From Thiobacillus sp. (lineage in GTDB: Bacteria > Pseudomonadota > Gammaproteobacteria > Burkholderiales > Thiobacillaceae), in contig JANJXT010000039.1 in assembly GCA_024708885.1 (NCBI GenBank), positions 27,783-91,782 on the forward strand: a stretch of DNA of 64,000 nucleotides. Direction: 5' to 3'. The translations under genes were made by a program, and so were the position numbers. This document shows, piece after piece, positions 8,633-15,935 of this stretch; position 1 is the stretch's first letter; each line of letters opens with the position of its first letter. Under the pieces are notes generated by a model, which saw only the letters and a list, made by a program, of their open reading frames with translations, searched no databases and had not been told where the DNA came from.

Positions 8633-8639
8633 CGTTCAT

Positions 8640-8739
8640 GGCGATTCGCCGCCCCAGAGCATGAAACAAGGCTCGCCATGAACGTTTCCCTCTCTCCATC
8701 CCGCCCCCGCTTGCGGGCAATCGGAAAGCCCGGCGTGGG
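8640..8739. repeat. short REP-like intergenic sequence
   Basis: Contains an inverted CCCGCTTGCGGGC near 8705 and a pyrimidine-rich block. On the opposite strand it resembles the sequences at 18.5-18.6 kb (GCCCGCAAGCGGGC, then GAGAGGG). Lies between convergent corA and the rhodanese gene. Confidence 0.4.
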
Positions 8740-9183
8740 TCAGCAGTTGCGGCAGGGGTCGCGCGGCAGACCGCGGGCGATCCAGCCCGGTCCGGCGCTG
8801 CTGCCGACCATGCCTTCGCGGATGCGGTACACGTGCGTGAAGCCCGCATCGATCAGCATCTGCTGCGCGCGTGTGCTGCGGCTGGCAGAGCGGCCGATCA
8901 GCCCGATCGGTGCATTGCGCTTGCCGCGAAGTTCCGTCCCGACCTGCGCGATGAAACCTGCGGCACCTTGCGGGTGCGCCATGTTGATGCGCAGCGCGCC
9001 TGCGGCAATACCGGTCTCGCGCCATTCCTCGGGGCGGCGGATGTCGATGAGGGTGATTCTGCCCGCCTGAGCCAGGGCGAAAGCCTGCGGCGCGTCGACG
9101 GCGGGACCGCCGCCGGGCGAGCATGCGGCAACGGACAGCACGGCCGTCACCACCACGGACAAGAACAGGGAACGCGGGGACAT
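8740..9183 (-). CDS. rhodanese-like lipoprotein without catalytic cysteine
   Basis: 147 residues. A lipoprotein signal with lipobox LSVAAC (Cys about residue 21) is followed by a single rhodanese domain: LIDIRRPEEWRETG and the GMVGSSAGPGW end region are both recognisable. In active rhodaneses the loop after the fourth strand reads CRSGxRS; here it reads GRSASRS, so the sulfur-carrying cysteine is glycine (codon GGC, one base from TGC). The protein is therefore probably a binding or regulatory member attached to a membrane, not a sulfurtransferase. The ATG at 9183 follows GGAG at seven bases. It stands alone, between corA and hsp20, with no clear operon partner. Confidence 0.8.
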   Translation of the reverse strand: MSPRSLFLSVVVTAVLSVAACSPGGGPAVDAPQAFALAQAGRITLIDIRRPEEWRETGIAAGALRINMAHPQGAAGFIAQVGTELRGKRNAPIGLIGRSASRSTRAQQMLIDAGFTHVYRIREGMVGSSAGPGWIARGLPRDPCRNC

Positions 9184-9267
9184 GCAGGGACTCCGGCACG
9201 CTGACGCCGGCCAGTCTCGCAGGCCCCGGCGGGTTGTGCAAGCTGCGCCATGCGCTAGCTGCGCCAT

Positions 9268-9290
9268 GCACGGCGCCCCAGGCGCCGTGC
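9268..9290. terminator. strong hairpin after hsp20 (possible terminator)
   Basis: A perfect 10-base stem, GCACGGCGCC / GGCGCCGTGC, with loop CCA, 20 bases past the hsp20 stop on the minus strand. There is no T-run on either side, so intrinsic termination is uncertain. A 13-base direct repeat AGCTGCGCCATGC lies next to it (9241-9269). Confidence 0.4.
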
Positions 9291-9309
9291 CGGACCAGCC
9301 GCTACGCGG

Positions 9310-9753
9310 TCACTGCACGGCCAGCTTGCGTGCGGCGCTCGCGGCCTTCTTCGGCAGCGTCAGTTCGAGCACCCCGTCGCTGTACCTGGCCTGCGCCTTG
9401 TCCTCGTCGACGTCCTGCGCCAGCGTGAACATGCGCGAAACCCTGCCGACGTGGCGCTCGGAACGCAGGACCTTCTCGCCTTCCTTCTCTTCCTTTTCGG
9501 TTCGGGTTTCGGCGCTGATCGACACCCGGTTGCCTTCGATGCTGACGTGGATGTCGTCCTTTTTCACGCCGGGAATGTCGGCGTGCACGGTGTAGGCCTT
9601 GTCGTCCTCTTTCAGGTCCATCTTGATCTGCAACTCGGGTGTGCCTTCCAGGGCAACGGGACGCACGAAGAAGCCCTTGAAGAAATCATCGAGATCGCCA
9701 AAGGGATCCATGCGGGCAAGGCTGAACGGATCGTAACGCGTGATATTGACCAT
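9310..9753 (-). CDS. Hsp20/alpha-crystallin small heat-shock protein
   Basis: 147 residues. The alpha-crystallin domain spans roughly residues 45-140: LKEDDKAYTVHADIPGVKKDDI, then VSIEGNRVSISAE, then the closing strands with GVLELTLPKK in the place of the usual GVLxxxxPK. The N-terminal arm holds the aromatic DPFGDLDDFFKGFF stretch used in oligomer assembly. It is an ATP-independent holdase that keeps unfolding proteins soluble in the cytoplasm. The ATG at 9753 has AGGAG upstream. A CTTGAA element 84 bases upstream suggests heat-shock sigma control (see 9814-9842). Confidence 0.92.
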   Translation of the reverse strand: MVNITRYDPFSLARMDPFGDLDDFFKGFFVRPVALEGTPELQIKMDLKEDDKAYTVHADIPGVKKDDIHVSIEGNRVSISAETRTEKEEKEGEKVLRSERHVGRVSRMFTLAQDVDEDKAQARYSDGVLELTLPKKAASAARKLAVQ

Positions 9754-9813
9754 CGTCTGCTCCTTTTCACAATCGAATGAAAACGAAATTTGCCGCATCC
9801 GCGACCTGTTACC

Positions 9814-9842
9814 AATGTAGGCCCGAAGAACGGGAATTCAAG
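9814..9842 (-). promoter_or_regulatory. candidate heat-shock (sigma-32) promoter of hsp20
   Basis: Read on the minus strand, CTTGAA at 9842-9837 matches the sigma-32 -35 element. About 15 bases further on, CCTACATT at 9821-9814 is only a weak match to the -10 consensus CCCCATNT. The position, 60-90 bases before the hsp20 ATG, is sensible. Tentative. Confidence 0.35.
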
Positions 9843-9891
9843 ACCATGGCGTCCGCTTGCCGGCGCAGCGCAACAGGCAAGCGCGTACGCG

Positions 9892-10830
9892 TCAGTCTTC
9901 CGCATGCGTCAGCGAACGGCCCAGATCGACTTCCAGTTTCTGCAACTCCCACCAGGCTTCCTCGTGCGTGGCGTCGAGCAGCAGCACCTTGCGGAAACCC
10001 TTGATCGCGGCATCCGTACCGCCGAGGTTGAGCTGTGCGCGCCCCCATGCCATCCACGCCTGCGGGTTGTAGGGTTCCTGCTGCGTCCACGCCCCGGCCA
10101 CCTGCAGCAGGCCGCGCCAGTCCCCTTTCGCGCTGTGGTCGCACGCCACCAGGAAATACCCGCTGTCGCGCGTGGCGCTCTCCCAGAAGGTGCTGCGCCC
10201 GGAAATCCGCTCTGGCGGCATGTGGCCCAGCTGCTTCATCCAGCCGACCGGCACGGCAAAATGGAAATCGCCGCCGCTGCCCGATTTGAACGTAAGGATG
10301 CCGAGCAAGCTGCCCTGGCGGTCGAACAATCCGCCGCCGCTGGCGCCGGGCTCGAACGGCGCCGACGTCTGGATCACCCGCCCGCCGTCGCAGGCGCAGG
10401 CGAACAGCCCTTTCACGTGTCCCGAACTCACGCCGAACAGCCCTTTCGAATACCCCACCGCAACGACCGGCAGGCCCACGCGTACCGCGTCCGGTTCCGC
10501 GATCGGCGGCGGCAGGCCGGAGAAACCGGGCACACGCAGGAAACACAGGTCGCGGTATTCGTCGCCCGTGTCCATGCTCGCCGCCCAGACGGCATCACCG
10601 CGCAGCACCCGGATCGAGGACGCCTCGCGCAGCACGTGGCAGTTGGTGACGGCGCGTTCGTTGCCAAGCACGATCGCGCTGCCGATCTCGCGTGCGCCAT
10701 CGAGCCGCACCACCTCGACTTTCAGCACCGCCGCCTGCCAGTCCTGGGCAGCGGCGGACGCGACCGGCCCGCCGGCGTTCCAGATGAGCGCACAAAGCAC
10801 AGCCAGCTTCCGCACGAACAGAGACTTCAT
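9892..10830 (-). CDS. exported trypsin-like serine protease with a TPR-like C-terminus
   Basis: 312 residues: signal peptide (about 1-28), then a chymotrypsin-fold protease domain with the three catalytic sites in order, histidine in TNCHVL, aspartate in YRDLCFLRV and serine in GASGGGLF. After about residue 225 comes a helical segment with one or two tetratricopeptide-like units (PQAWMAWGRAQLNLGGTDAA, then EEAWWELQKLE). It resembles DegP/HtrA-type proteases in the catalytic part but has no PDZ domain. Probably periplasmic quality control or processing of an unknown partner bound through the helical repeat. The ATG at 10830 is preferred to the GTG one codon earlier. Confidence 0.75.
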   Translation of the reverse strand: MKSLFVRKLAVLCALIWNAGGPVASAAAQDWQAAVLKVEVVRLDGAREIGSAIVLGNERAVTNCHVLREASSIRVLRGDAVWAASMDTGDEYRDLCFLRVPGFSGLPPPIAEPDAVRVGLPVVAVGYSKGLFGVSSGHVKGLFACACDGGRVIQTSAPFEPGASGGGLFDRQGSLLGILTFKSGSGGDFHFAVPVGWMKQLGHMPPERISGRSTFWESATRDSGYFLVACDHSAKGDWRGLLQVAGAWTQQEPYNPQAWMAWGRAQLNLGGTDAAIKGFRKVLLLDATHEEAWWELQKLEVDLGRSLTHAED

Positions 10831-10949
10831 CACCGCGCTTTCTCACCCGCAACACCGTCATGAGACGCCAAACACGTCGTCAACCCGACAAACGTCGCTT
10901 CAGCGTCGCTTTTTCTCTGTATAGGCGAACTGAGGGCGGGTCCAAAAAA

Positions 10950-11040
10950 GATTCATTCGACGGGATGCAGCCGGGCTTCAACCCGGCCTACGGTCCATTG
11001 GATAATCCGGGGGCCTGGTCCATGCCCGCGCGCCATGAGG
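10950..11040. repeat. short dispersed repeat with ATTGGATAATCCGGG
   Basis: The 15-mer ATTGGATAATCCGGG at 10997-11011 also occurs at 3143-3157, just past the bcsS stop, with further partial identity on one side. The flank here, GCCGGGCTTCAACCCGGC (about 10970-10987), forms a hairpin. Both copies lie 3' of minus-strand genes. Confidence 0.5.
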
Positions 11041-11052
11041 CACGCACCGGAT

Positions 11053-11664
11053 TCAAGCCTGGGAGCGGGGCGCCCAGCCGTCGATGAAGGTGGTGACGAG
11101 GGCGTCGGCCTGCTCCGCGAGTTCGAAGCGATGGCCCGACAGAATCCAGCGGAACGCGAGGCCCTGCACCGCTGCGATGAGGATGCACGCACACTGCTGC
11201 GGCACGATGTCAGCGCGAATCTGGCCTTGCGCCTGGCCGGCGCTGATGAGCCCGGCGACGAATTGCAGAAAGTCATGCACCAGCGCGTTCATGCGATCGC
11301 GAAACAGCGGATCGCCGCTTTGCAGGGCTTCGGAAAACAGCAGGCGCGGAATCCCCGGCTGCTTCTGGATGAAACTCAAATGGGTGGGAATCACCGTTTT
11401 CAGGCGCTCGAGGGGTGTCAGGCGTTCCAGGCCGAGGGTGCCCAGTTTCTTCTGCATGTTCTCGTGGATGGTATCGACGACCGCGACCAGGACATGGCTC
11501 TTGGTGCCGAAATGCAGAAACAGCGTCGGCTGCGCAATACCGACGGCGCGCGCCAGCGAGCGCGTGGTGAGCTTCGCCACGCCCTCATCGCGGATGATCG
11601 CCATCGCCGCCTCGACGATGTCGTGACGCCGGACTTCGGCGGATTTGCGTTTTCCGGGGGACAT
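11053..11664 (-). CDS. TetR-family transcriptional regulator
   Basis: About 203 residues. The N-terminal helix-turn-helix domain reads HDIVEAAMAIIRDEGVAKLT then TRSLARAVGIAQPTLFLHFG, the standard TetR DNA-binding region. The rest is an all-helical ligand-binding and dimer domain, ending in FIDGWAPRSQA. It should repress nearby genes until a hydrophobic ligand binds. The start is not certain: ATG 11664 (MSPGKRKSAEV) fits family length, while ATG 11748 adds 28 charged residues and has no ribosome site. It follows cytochrome and fadL on the same strand, and the 22-base palindrome in front of that group is the natural candidate operator. Confidence 0.88.
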   Translation of the reverse strand: MSPGKRKSAEVRRHDIVEAAMAIIRDEGVAKLTTRSLARAVGIAQPTLFLHFGTKSHVLVAVVDTIHENMQKKLGTLGLERLTPLERLKTVIPTHLSFIQKQPGIPRLLFSEALQSGDPLFRDRMNALVHDFLQFVAGLISAGQAQGQIRADIVPQQCACILIAAVQGLAFRWILSGHRFELAEQADALVTTFIDGWAPRSQA

Positions 11665-11831
11665 TCCTGGACGGCGCCGGTCCTGCCCGGAGCGCTTTTC
11701 CGTCTCGTCCCGACGGGGGTGTGGTTCGCCGTATTCAGGATTTTTCATGCCGTGAACCGATGAGCGTCTTGCCGTCTGTCGTGTGGACCCTCCGCCCTGC
11801 GGTCATGCAATCCTCCGTATGAGTGTTCGAG

Positions 11832-11854
11832 CGGGCCCGGCGACGCCGGGCCCG
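11832..11854. terminator. hairpin after fadL
   Basis: A perfect 10-base stem, CGGGCCCGGC / GCCGGGCCCG, with loop GAC, 12 bases after the fadL stop on the minus strand and before tetR. It lacks a T-run and may attenuate transcription into tetR instead of ending it. Confidence 0.4.
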
Positions 11855-11865
11855 GATGCTGCCGA

Positions 11866-13035
11866 TCAGAACTTGTATGAGATGTTGAGGTTGTATTGGT
11901 TCTGGTGCATCTCGATTTTGTTGGCGGGCCCGACGCTGGATGTCAGATCGTTCTCGAAAGCGTGGGTGTAGGCGAAGCTGCCGCTGACCTTGTCGCTGAA
12001 CCTGCGGGTCAGGCCGAACGACAGATGCTTTTCCATGATCGCCATGGAACCCAGGTTGGCGTTGACATCCTCGGTGCCGATGGGCGACTTGCCGTAGTTG
12101 AAGCCGACGCTCACCGACATGGGGCCCATGTCCTTCTTCACACCGAGGGCATAGACAGTCTGGTCATCCCAGCCAAATGCCAGGGCCGGCGGCACGCCTG
12201 CAAGCCCCCCCGGGTTGTTGACCGTGATGCGATCCATCACGTCATTGAAGAAAATACGCTTGATGTCGAATTCGACGAGAAGGCCGGGCATGGGTTTGAA
12301 CGCCAGACCTGCCGCCGCCGATGCCGGCATGTCCATGCCGAAACTGACCTTGCCGGACGTCGTGTTGAATTCCATGTCGCTGATGGAGGTCTTGGTCGTG
12401 TACGTCAGGCCCGCCTGCAGCGCGGGATTGATCTTGTAGGTGGCGCCGAGGGTGGCGCCGAAACCGAACTGCTGGTTTTGCGGCAGATTCACCTGGGTGC
12501 CGCCGGCGCCGCCAAAGGACATGGAAAGACTCTGGTTGACGATGTTGAGCGAGGCACCCAGGGCCAGGGCATCGTTGACCTTGAAGGCCGCAGCCGGCGC
12601 GAAGCGGAACACCTGTTTGGTCGTCACGATCGGCTGGCTGCCCGGGGCAGGCGCGATATCCGGCACGTTGACACCCATGCCCGCGATGCCGCCCAAGGCC
12701 ATGCCGAGAAACAGGCGGTCGTTGACGTTGAACGCCGCGGCGCCGGTCGGCATCAGATACCAGTTGGAATCGCTCTCGTTGCCGTTGATCTCCCGCGGCG
12801 GATTCAGCAGGCCGAAGCCCAGATCCATGCGCACGTCCTTCATGCCGAGGCTGGCCATGCCGGCGGGGTTGATCAGGATGGTGGCGGCGTCCTGCGCCTG
12901 TGCGACGGTGGCGCCGCCCATGCCGGCCTGTGCCGCGGACATGGCGATCATCTGGTCGCCGTTGGTGGCGTGGGCGCCGGTGGCGAGCGCAAGCAGCGCG
13001 GCCGAGACGGCCGCGGCGACGATTTGTTTTTGCAT
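11866..13035 (-). CDS. FadL/OmpP1-family outer-membrane transporter
   Basis: 389 residues. After a signal peptide (cleaved after GAHA, about residue 23) the mature N-terminus begins TNGDQMIAMSAAQAGMGGAT, the hatch-domain start seen in FadL-family proteins, with the NPAGM motif at about residue 57. The remainder is barrel strands, ending YNLNISYKF with a C-terminal phenylalanine. These proteins let hydrophobic compounds (long-chain fatty acids, aromatic hydrocarbons) diffuse laterally through the outer membrane. The ATG at 13035 has GAGGAGA upstream. It is the middle gene of cytochrome-fadL-tetR, so import of a hydrophobic inducer recognised by the TetR protein is a reasonable inference. Confidence 0.88.
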   Translation of the reverse strand: MQKQIVAAAVSAALLALATGAHATNGDQMIAMSAAQAGMGGATVAQAQDAATILINPAGMASLGMKDVRMDLGFGLLNPPREINGNESDSNWYLMPTGAAAFNVNDRLFLGMALGGIAGMGVNVPDIAPAPGSQPIVTTKQVFRFAPAAAFKVNDALALGASLNIVNQSLSMSFGGAGGTQVNLPQNQQFGFGATLGATYKINPALQAGLTYTTKTSISDMEFNTTSGKVSFGMDMPASAAAGLAFKPMPGLLVEFDIKRIFFNDVMDRITVNNPGGLAGVPPALAFGWDDQTVYALGVKKDMGPMSVSVGFNYGKSPIGTEDVNANLGSMAIMEKHLSFGLTRRFSDKVSGSFAYTHAFENDLTSSVGPANKIEMHQNQYNLNISYKF

Positions 13036-13063
13036 CGTGATTCTCCTCTGAACGTTGTTTGAA

Positions 13064-13660
13064 TTACTTGGCGGGGGCGGTGATCAGGTTGGCTGACACG
13101 CCCGGGGTCGCGGAGCGGAATTTCGCGTGGCAGGCGACGCAGCCGGTCATGATGTCGCTGAGGTAGGACGCGGCTCTCGGCATGTCGCCGGCTTCGGCGG
13201 CTTCGGCCAGCTTGAGCGCGCTCCCCTCGACGGTGGTGTTCATCGCGGGCAGCACGCCGAGGTCGGCGTCGTTGACCTGGTTCAACGGGAAATACGGCAG
13301 CAGACCGCCCTTGGGGATGCGGTGGCCGGCGAGGCGACGCGCCGCGTCTGCCGCGGCTTCCGGGTTGTCCATGGAAATGGCCATGGCAATGGTCTGATAT
13401 TCCGACAGGATCTCGAGCATGATCTGGCGCAGCGTGGTCTCCTTGGCGCGCCGCGGATGGCCCGCGTGCAGCTGCACGATGGTGGCCTTGAGCTCGGGCG
13501 ACAGCGCCATGACTTTCTGCCGCATTTCCGGCGTGTAGACCTTCATCATCTGTTGCATCTCGGGGGGGACGCCGGCGGGCTTGGCCGGCTCGGCGGCCAA
13601 CACACCATTCGCCGCCAGACTGGCGGCAAGAATCACGGGGGCGAACAGCACTTTCTTCAT
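13064..13660 (-). CDS. periplasmic c-type cytochrome, C-terminal heme
   Basis: 198 residues with a signal peptide (MKKVLFAPVILAASLAANGVLA). The body is predicted helical and holds a single heme site CVACH close to the C-terminus (GCVACHAKFR), the arrangement of class II (cytochrome c'-like) proteins. The sequence between (PEMQQMMKVYTPEMRQKVM and later MNTTVEGSALKLAEAA) is not one I can assign to a named cytochrome. The ATG at 13660 has GGAGA upstream. First gene of the minus-strand group with fadL and tetR, 28 bases before fadL. Likely an electron carrier or gas-sensing heme protein for the same pathway. Confidence 0.75.
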   Translation of the reverse strand: MKKVLFAPVILAASLAANGVLAAEPAKPAGVPPEMQQMMKVYTPEMRQKVMALSPELKATIVQLHAGHPRRAKETTLRQIMLEILSEYQTIAMAISMDNPEAAADAARRLAGHRIPKGGLLPYFPLNQVNDADLGVLPAMNTTVEGSALKLAEAAEAGDMPRAASYLSDIMTGCVACHAKFRSATPGVSANLITAPAK

Positions 13661-13695
13661 GGGATCTCCAGAGCGGGGGGTTGTCGACGGAATCA

Positions 13696-13717
13696 CACAT
13701 GATCATTCGATCATGTG
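13696..13717. promoter_or_regulatory. 22-base perfect palindrome, putative operator
   Basis: Arms CACATGATC (13696-13704) and GATCATGTG (13709-13717) around ATTC. It lies 36 bases upstream of the cytochrome gene and 197 bases before the divergent flavoprotein gene, and is followed by AT-rich sequence (GATTATATATCG). Size and symmetry fit a TetR-family operator; the TetR gene at 11053-11664 is the obvious candidate regulator. Confidence 0.6.
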
Positions 13718-13913
13718 ATCGTGCGATTATATATCGCGCCGAAAGGGAACGTGCAAGAGAAATCTGCACCCAGGACGAAGCGGCGCCAGCCGCCGAATTC
13801 GGGCGGGCAGACGGCAGTCGGCTACAATGTACGACCCAAGCAACGCAGCACGGCCTGGCGCGTATCGCGTCCCCGTCCGGCAGGCCGCCAACCCAGAAAA
13901 GCTAAGGAACAGA

Positions 13914-15158
13914 ATGAAATGCGTGGATGATTTCCGGCTGCATTTTGGCAAGCAGGAAGTGGTGCCGATTATCGTCGGCGGAATGGGCGTGGATATTTCC
14001 AACGCCGACCTGGCGCTGGAAATCGCGCGCCTCGGCGGCATCGGCCACATTTCCGATGCCATGCTGCCGACCGTCTCCGACCGCCGTTACGACACCAACT
14101 ACGTCAGCCAGAAACTGAAGAAATACAAGGCGAACGTCGCCAGCAGCGACAAGAGCCAGGTTCACTTCAGCCTCGGAGAACTCGAGGAAGCCACGCGCCA
14201 CCATGTCGGCCGCACCATGGAGGCGAAGCGCGGCGACGGGCTCGTCTTCATCAACTGCATGGAAAAACTGACCATGAATGCGCCGCGCGAGACGCTGCGC
14301 GTGCGCCTGAGTGCCGCGCTCGACGCCGGCATCGACGGCATCACCCTCTCCGCCGGCCTGCATCTCGGTTCGTTCGCGCTGATCGAGGATCACCCGCGCT
14401 TTCGCGACGCGAGGCTTGGCATCATCGTCTCGTCGGCGCGCGCGCTGGGCATGTTCCTGCGCAAGAACGCGCGTCTGAAGCGACTGCCCGACTTCATCGT
14501 GGTGGAAGGTCCGCTCGCCGGCGGTCACCTGGGGTTCGGCCTCGACTGGGCGAAGTACGATCTCGCCACCATCGTCAGCGAAGTGATCGCCATGCTCAAG
14601 GCCGAGGACCTGAAGATTCCGGTGATCGCCGCCGGCGGCATCTTCACCGGCAGCGACGCGGCGGCCTTCCTCGAGCACGGGGCCAGTGCGGTGCAGGTGG
14701 CGACGCGCTTCACCGTCACCGAGGAATGCGGTCTGCCGGCCAAGGTGAAGCAGGAATATTTCAAGGCGAGCGAAGCCGACATCGAGGTCAACACGGTGTC
14801 CCCGACCGGCTATCCGATGCGCATGCTGAAGGGCAGCCCCGGCCTGGACGCCAGCATCCGCCCCAACTGCGAGGCCTACGGCTACCTGCTCGACGCGAAT
14901 GGACGCTGTGCCTATATCGACGCCTACAATCGCCAGGTCGAGCTGCATCCGGGGGCCAAAAAGCTTGTGGTGCACGACAAGACCTGCCTGTGCACCCACA
15001 TGCGCAACTTCGACATCTGGACCTGCGGCCAGTACACCTATCGCCTGAAGGACACCACCCGGCTGGACGCCGACGGCAGCTACCGCTTGCTCAGCGCGGA
15101 ACACGTGTTCCGCGACTACCTCTTCAGCAGCAACGGGCAGATCGCACTGCCGGCGTAA
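13914..15158 (+). CDS. nitronate monooxygenase (2-nitropropane dioxygenase)-like FMN protein
   Basis: 414 residues with a TIM-barrel flavoprotein core: PIIVGGMGVDISNADLALEI at the start, LGGIGHIS, then EGPLAGGHLGF (the substrate loop that normally carries the catalytic histidine), VIAAGGIFTGSDAAAFLEHG and GASAVQVATRF for FMN phosphate binding. About 80 extra C-terminal residues contain a cysteine cluster (KTCLCTHMRN, WTCGQYTYR) not found in short family members. The ATG at 13914 follows AAGGA. TACAAT at 13823-13828 may be the -10. Divergent from the cytochrome-fadL-tetR group, with which it probably shares control. The true substrate may not be a nitroalkane. Its 3' end overlaps nsrR tail-to-tail by 35 bases. 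Confidence 0.75.
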   Translation: MKCVDDFRLHFGKQEVVPIIVGGMGVDISNADLALEIARLGGIGHISDAMLPTVSDRRYDTNYVSQKLKKYKANVASSDKSQVHFSLGELEEATRHHVGRTMEAKRGDGLVFINCMEKLTMNAPRETLRVRLSAALDAGIDGITLSAGLHLGSFALIEDHPRFRDARLGIIVSSARALGMFLRKNARLKRLPDFIVVEGPLAGGHLGFGLDWAKYDLATIVSEVIAMLKAEDLKIPVIAAGGIFTGSDAAAFLEHGASAVQVATRFTVTEECGLPAKVKQEYFKASEADIEVNTVSPTGYPMRMLKGSPGLDASIRPNCEAYGYLLDANGRCAYIDAYNRQVELHPGAKKLVVHDKTCLCTHMRNFDIWTCGQYTYRLKDTTRLDADGSYRLLSAEHVFRDYLFSSNGQIALPA

Positions 15159-15570
15159 GCCCCTGTCCCGGTGCCGACAGCAGGTCGGCGAGACTGTAGC
15201 GGTCGAGGGCCGCCAAGAATGCCTGGGCCGCCTCGGCGAGCGCCGCTTTGAGCGTACAACCGGGCATGAGGCGGCACGACGACTGCCCCGGCTGAAAACA
15301 CTCGGCAATCTCGAACCCGCTTTCCATGTCGCGCACGACATCCCCGACGCGGATCTTCTCCGGCTCGCGCGCCAGGCGGAACCCGCCGCCCTTGCCGCGC
15401 ATCGTCTCGATGTAGCCCTTGACGCCAAGCTGGTGCACCACGCGCGTCAGGTGATGGCGCGAGACGCCGTGTTCCTGCGCCAGCGCGGCGACCGTGGCGA
15501 GTTCGTCCGGCTTTGCGGCCAGACTCATCAGCACTCTGAGCGAAAAATCGGTGAAGCGCGTAAGTTGCAT
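15124..15570 (-). CDS. nsrR: NsrR, nitric-oxide-sensing Rrf2 repressor
   Basis: 148 residues of the Rrf2 family. An N-terminal winged helix (MQLTRFTDFSLRVLMSLAAK, then GVSRHHLTRVVHQLG and the wing RGKGGGFRLA) is followed by three cluster cysteines spaced C-x7-C-x5-C in AECFQPGQSSCRLMPGC, the NsrR arrangement for a NO-sensitive iron-sulfur cluster. NO destroys the cluster and releases DNA. The gene begins at 15570; an NsrR-like palindrome lies at 15581-15603 just upstream, so it probably represses itself and the divergent operon starting at 15673. The last 35 bases overlap the end of the convergent flavoprotein gene. Confidence 0.92.
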   Translation of the reverse strand: MQLTRFTDFSLRVLMSLAAKPDELATVAALAQEHGVSRHHLTRVVHQLGVKGYIETMRGKGGGFRLAREPEKIRVGDVVRDMESGFEIAECFQPGQSSCRLMPGCTLKAALAEAAQAFLAALDRYSLADLLSAPGQGLTPAVRSARCC

Positions 15571-15580
15571 GGTGGCGCTT

Positions 15581-15603
15581 TAGATGCAAAAAACATACAT
15601 ATT
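15581..15603. promoter_or_regulatory. nsrR: NsrR-like binding site 1
   Basis: TAGATGCA (15581-15588), seven bases, then TACATATT (15596-15603). Against the proteobacterial NsrR consensus (AAGATGYATTT-N-AAATRCATCTT) I count 17 agreeing positions. It starts 11 bases before the nsrR ATG and lies upstream of the divergent DUF2249 gene. Confidence 0.65.
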
Positions 15604-15630
15604 ATATTCCCTATCATGCCATGATGTGTT

Positions 15631-15656
15631 TATAATTTGCATCCCACTTACATCTT
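15631..15656 (+). promoter_or_regulatory. -10 box overlapped by NsrR-like site 2
   Basis: TATAAT at 15631-15636 is a perfect -10 for the plus-strand operon; no good -35 is seen. A second NsrR-like match at 15634-15656 ends in TTACATCTT, a perfect right half-site, with a weaker left half TTTGCAT. It overlaps the -10 and precedes the ribosome site AAGGAG at 15661, the right place for repression. Confidence 0.55.
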
Positions 15657-15672
15657 TACAAAGGAGCCGGCC

Positions 15673-15927
15673 ATGCATGCCCACGTCCATCTCAGCCCCG
15701 ACCAGATCTATCCGTTCGATGCCCGCGGCATCGCCAAGCGCTTCCGCCACGCGGCGATCTTCGGCGCGCTGGATGCGCTGACCCCCGGCGAGCGCATGCG
15801 CTTCGTCAACGACCACGACCCGCTGCCCCTGCTCGACCAGCTGCGCAACCGTTACGGCGCCGCCGTCGACATCCAGTATCTGCAGCGCGAACCCGGCGCC
15901 ATCGTGATCGACTTCGTCCGCGTCTGA
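15673..15927 (+). CDS. DUF2249-domain protein in NsrR operon
   Basis: 84 residues, essentially one DUF2249 domain: QIYPFDARGIAKRFRHAAIF, then FVNDHDPLPLLDQLRNRYG and the closing strand GAIVIDFVRV. The histidine-rich start MHAHVHLSP is notable and could bind metal. The domain is common near nitrite, nitric oxide and nitrous oxide reduction genes, but its biochemical function is unknown. The ATG at 15673 is preceded by AAGGAG six bases upstream. It is the first gene of a three-gene operon under likely NsrR control, with a membrane protein and an FmdE-like protein following. Confidence 0.85.
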   Translation: MHAHVHLSPDQIYPFDARGIAKRFRHAAIFGALDALTPGERMRFVNDHDPLPLLDQLRNRYGAAVDIQYLQREPGAIVIDFVRV

Positions 15928-15935
15928 CGCGCGGC

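Noticed and set aside
12950..13770. Alternative minus-strand frame of 273 codons through the cytochrome gene
   Set aside because: It is out of frame with the heme motif and signal peptide, and is arginine-rich like other shadows.
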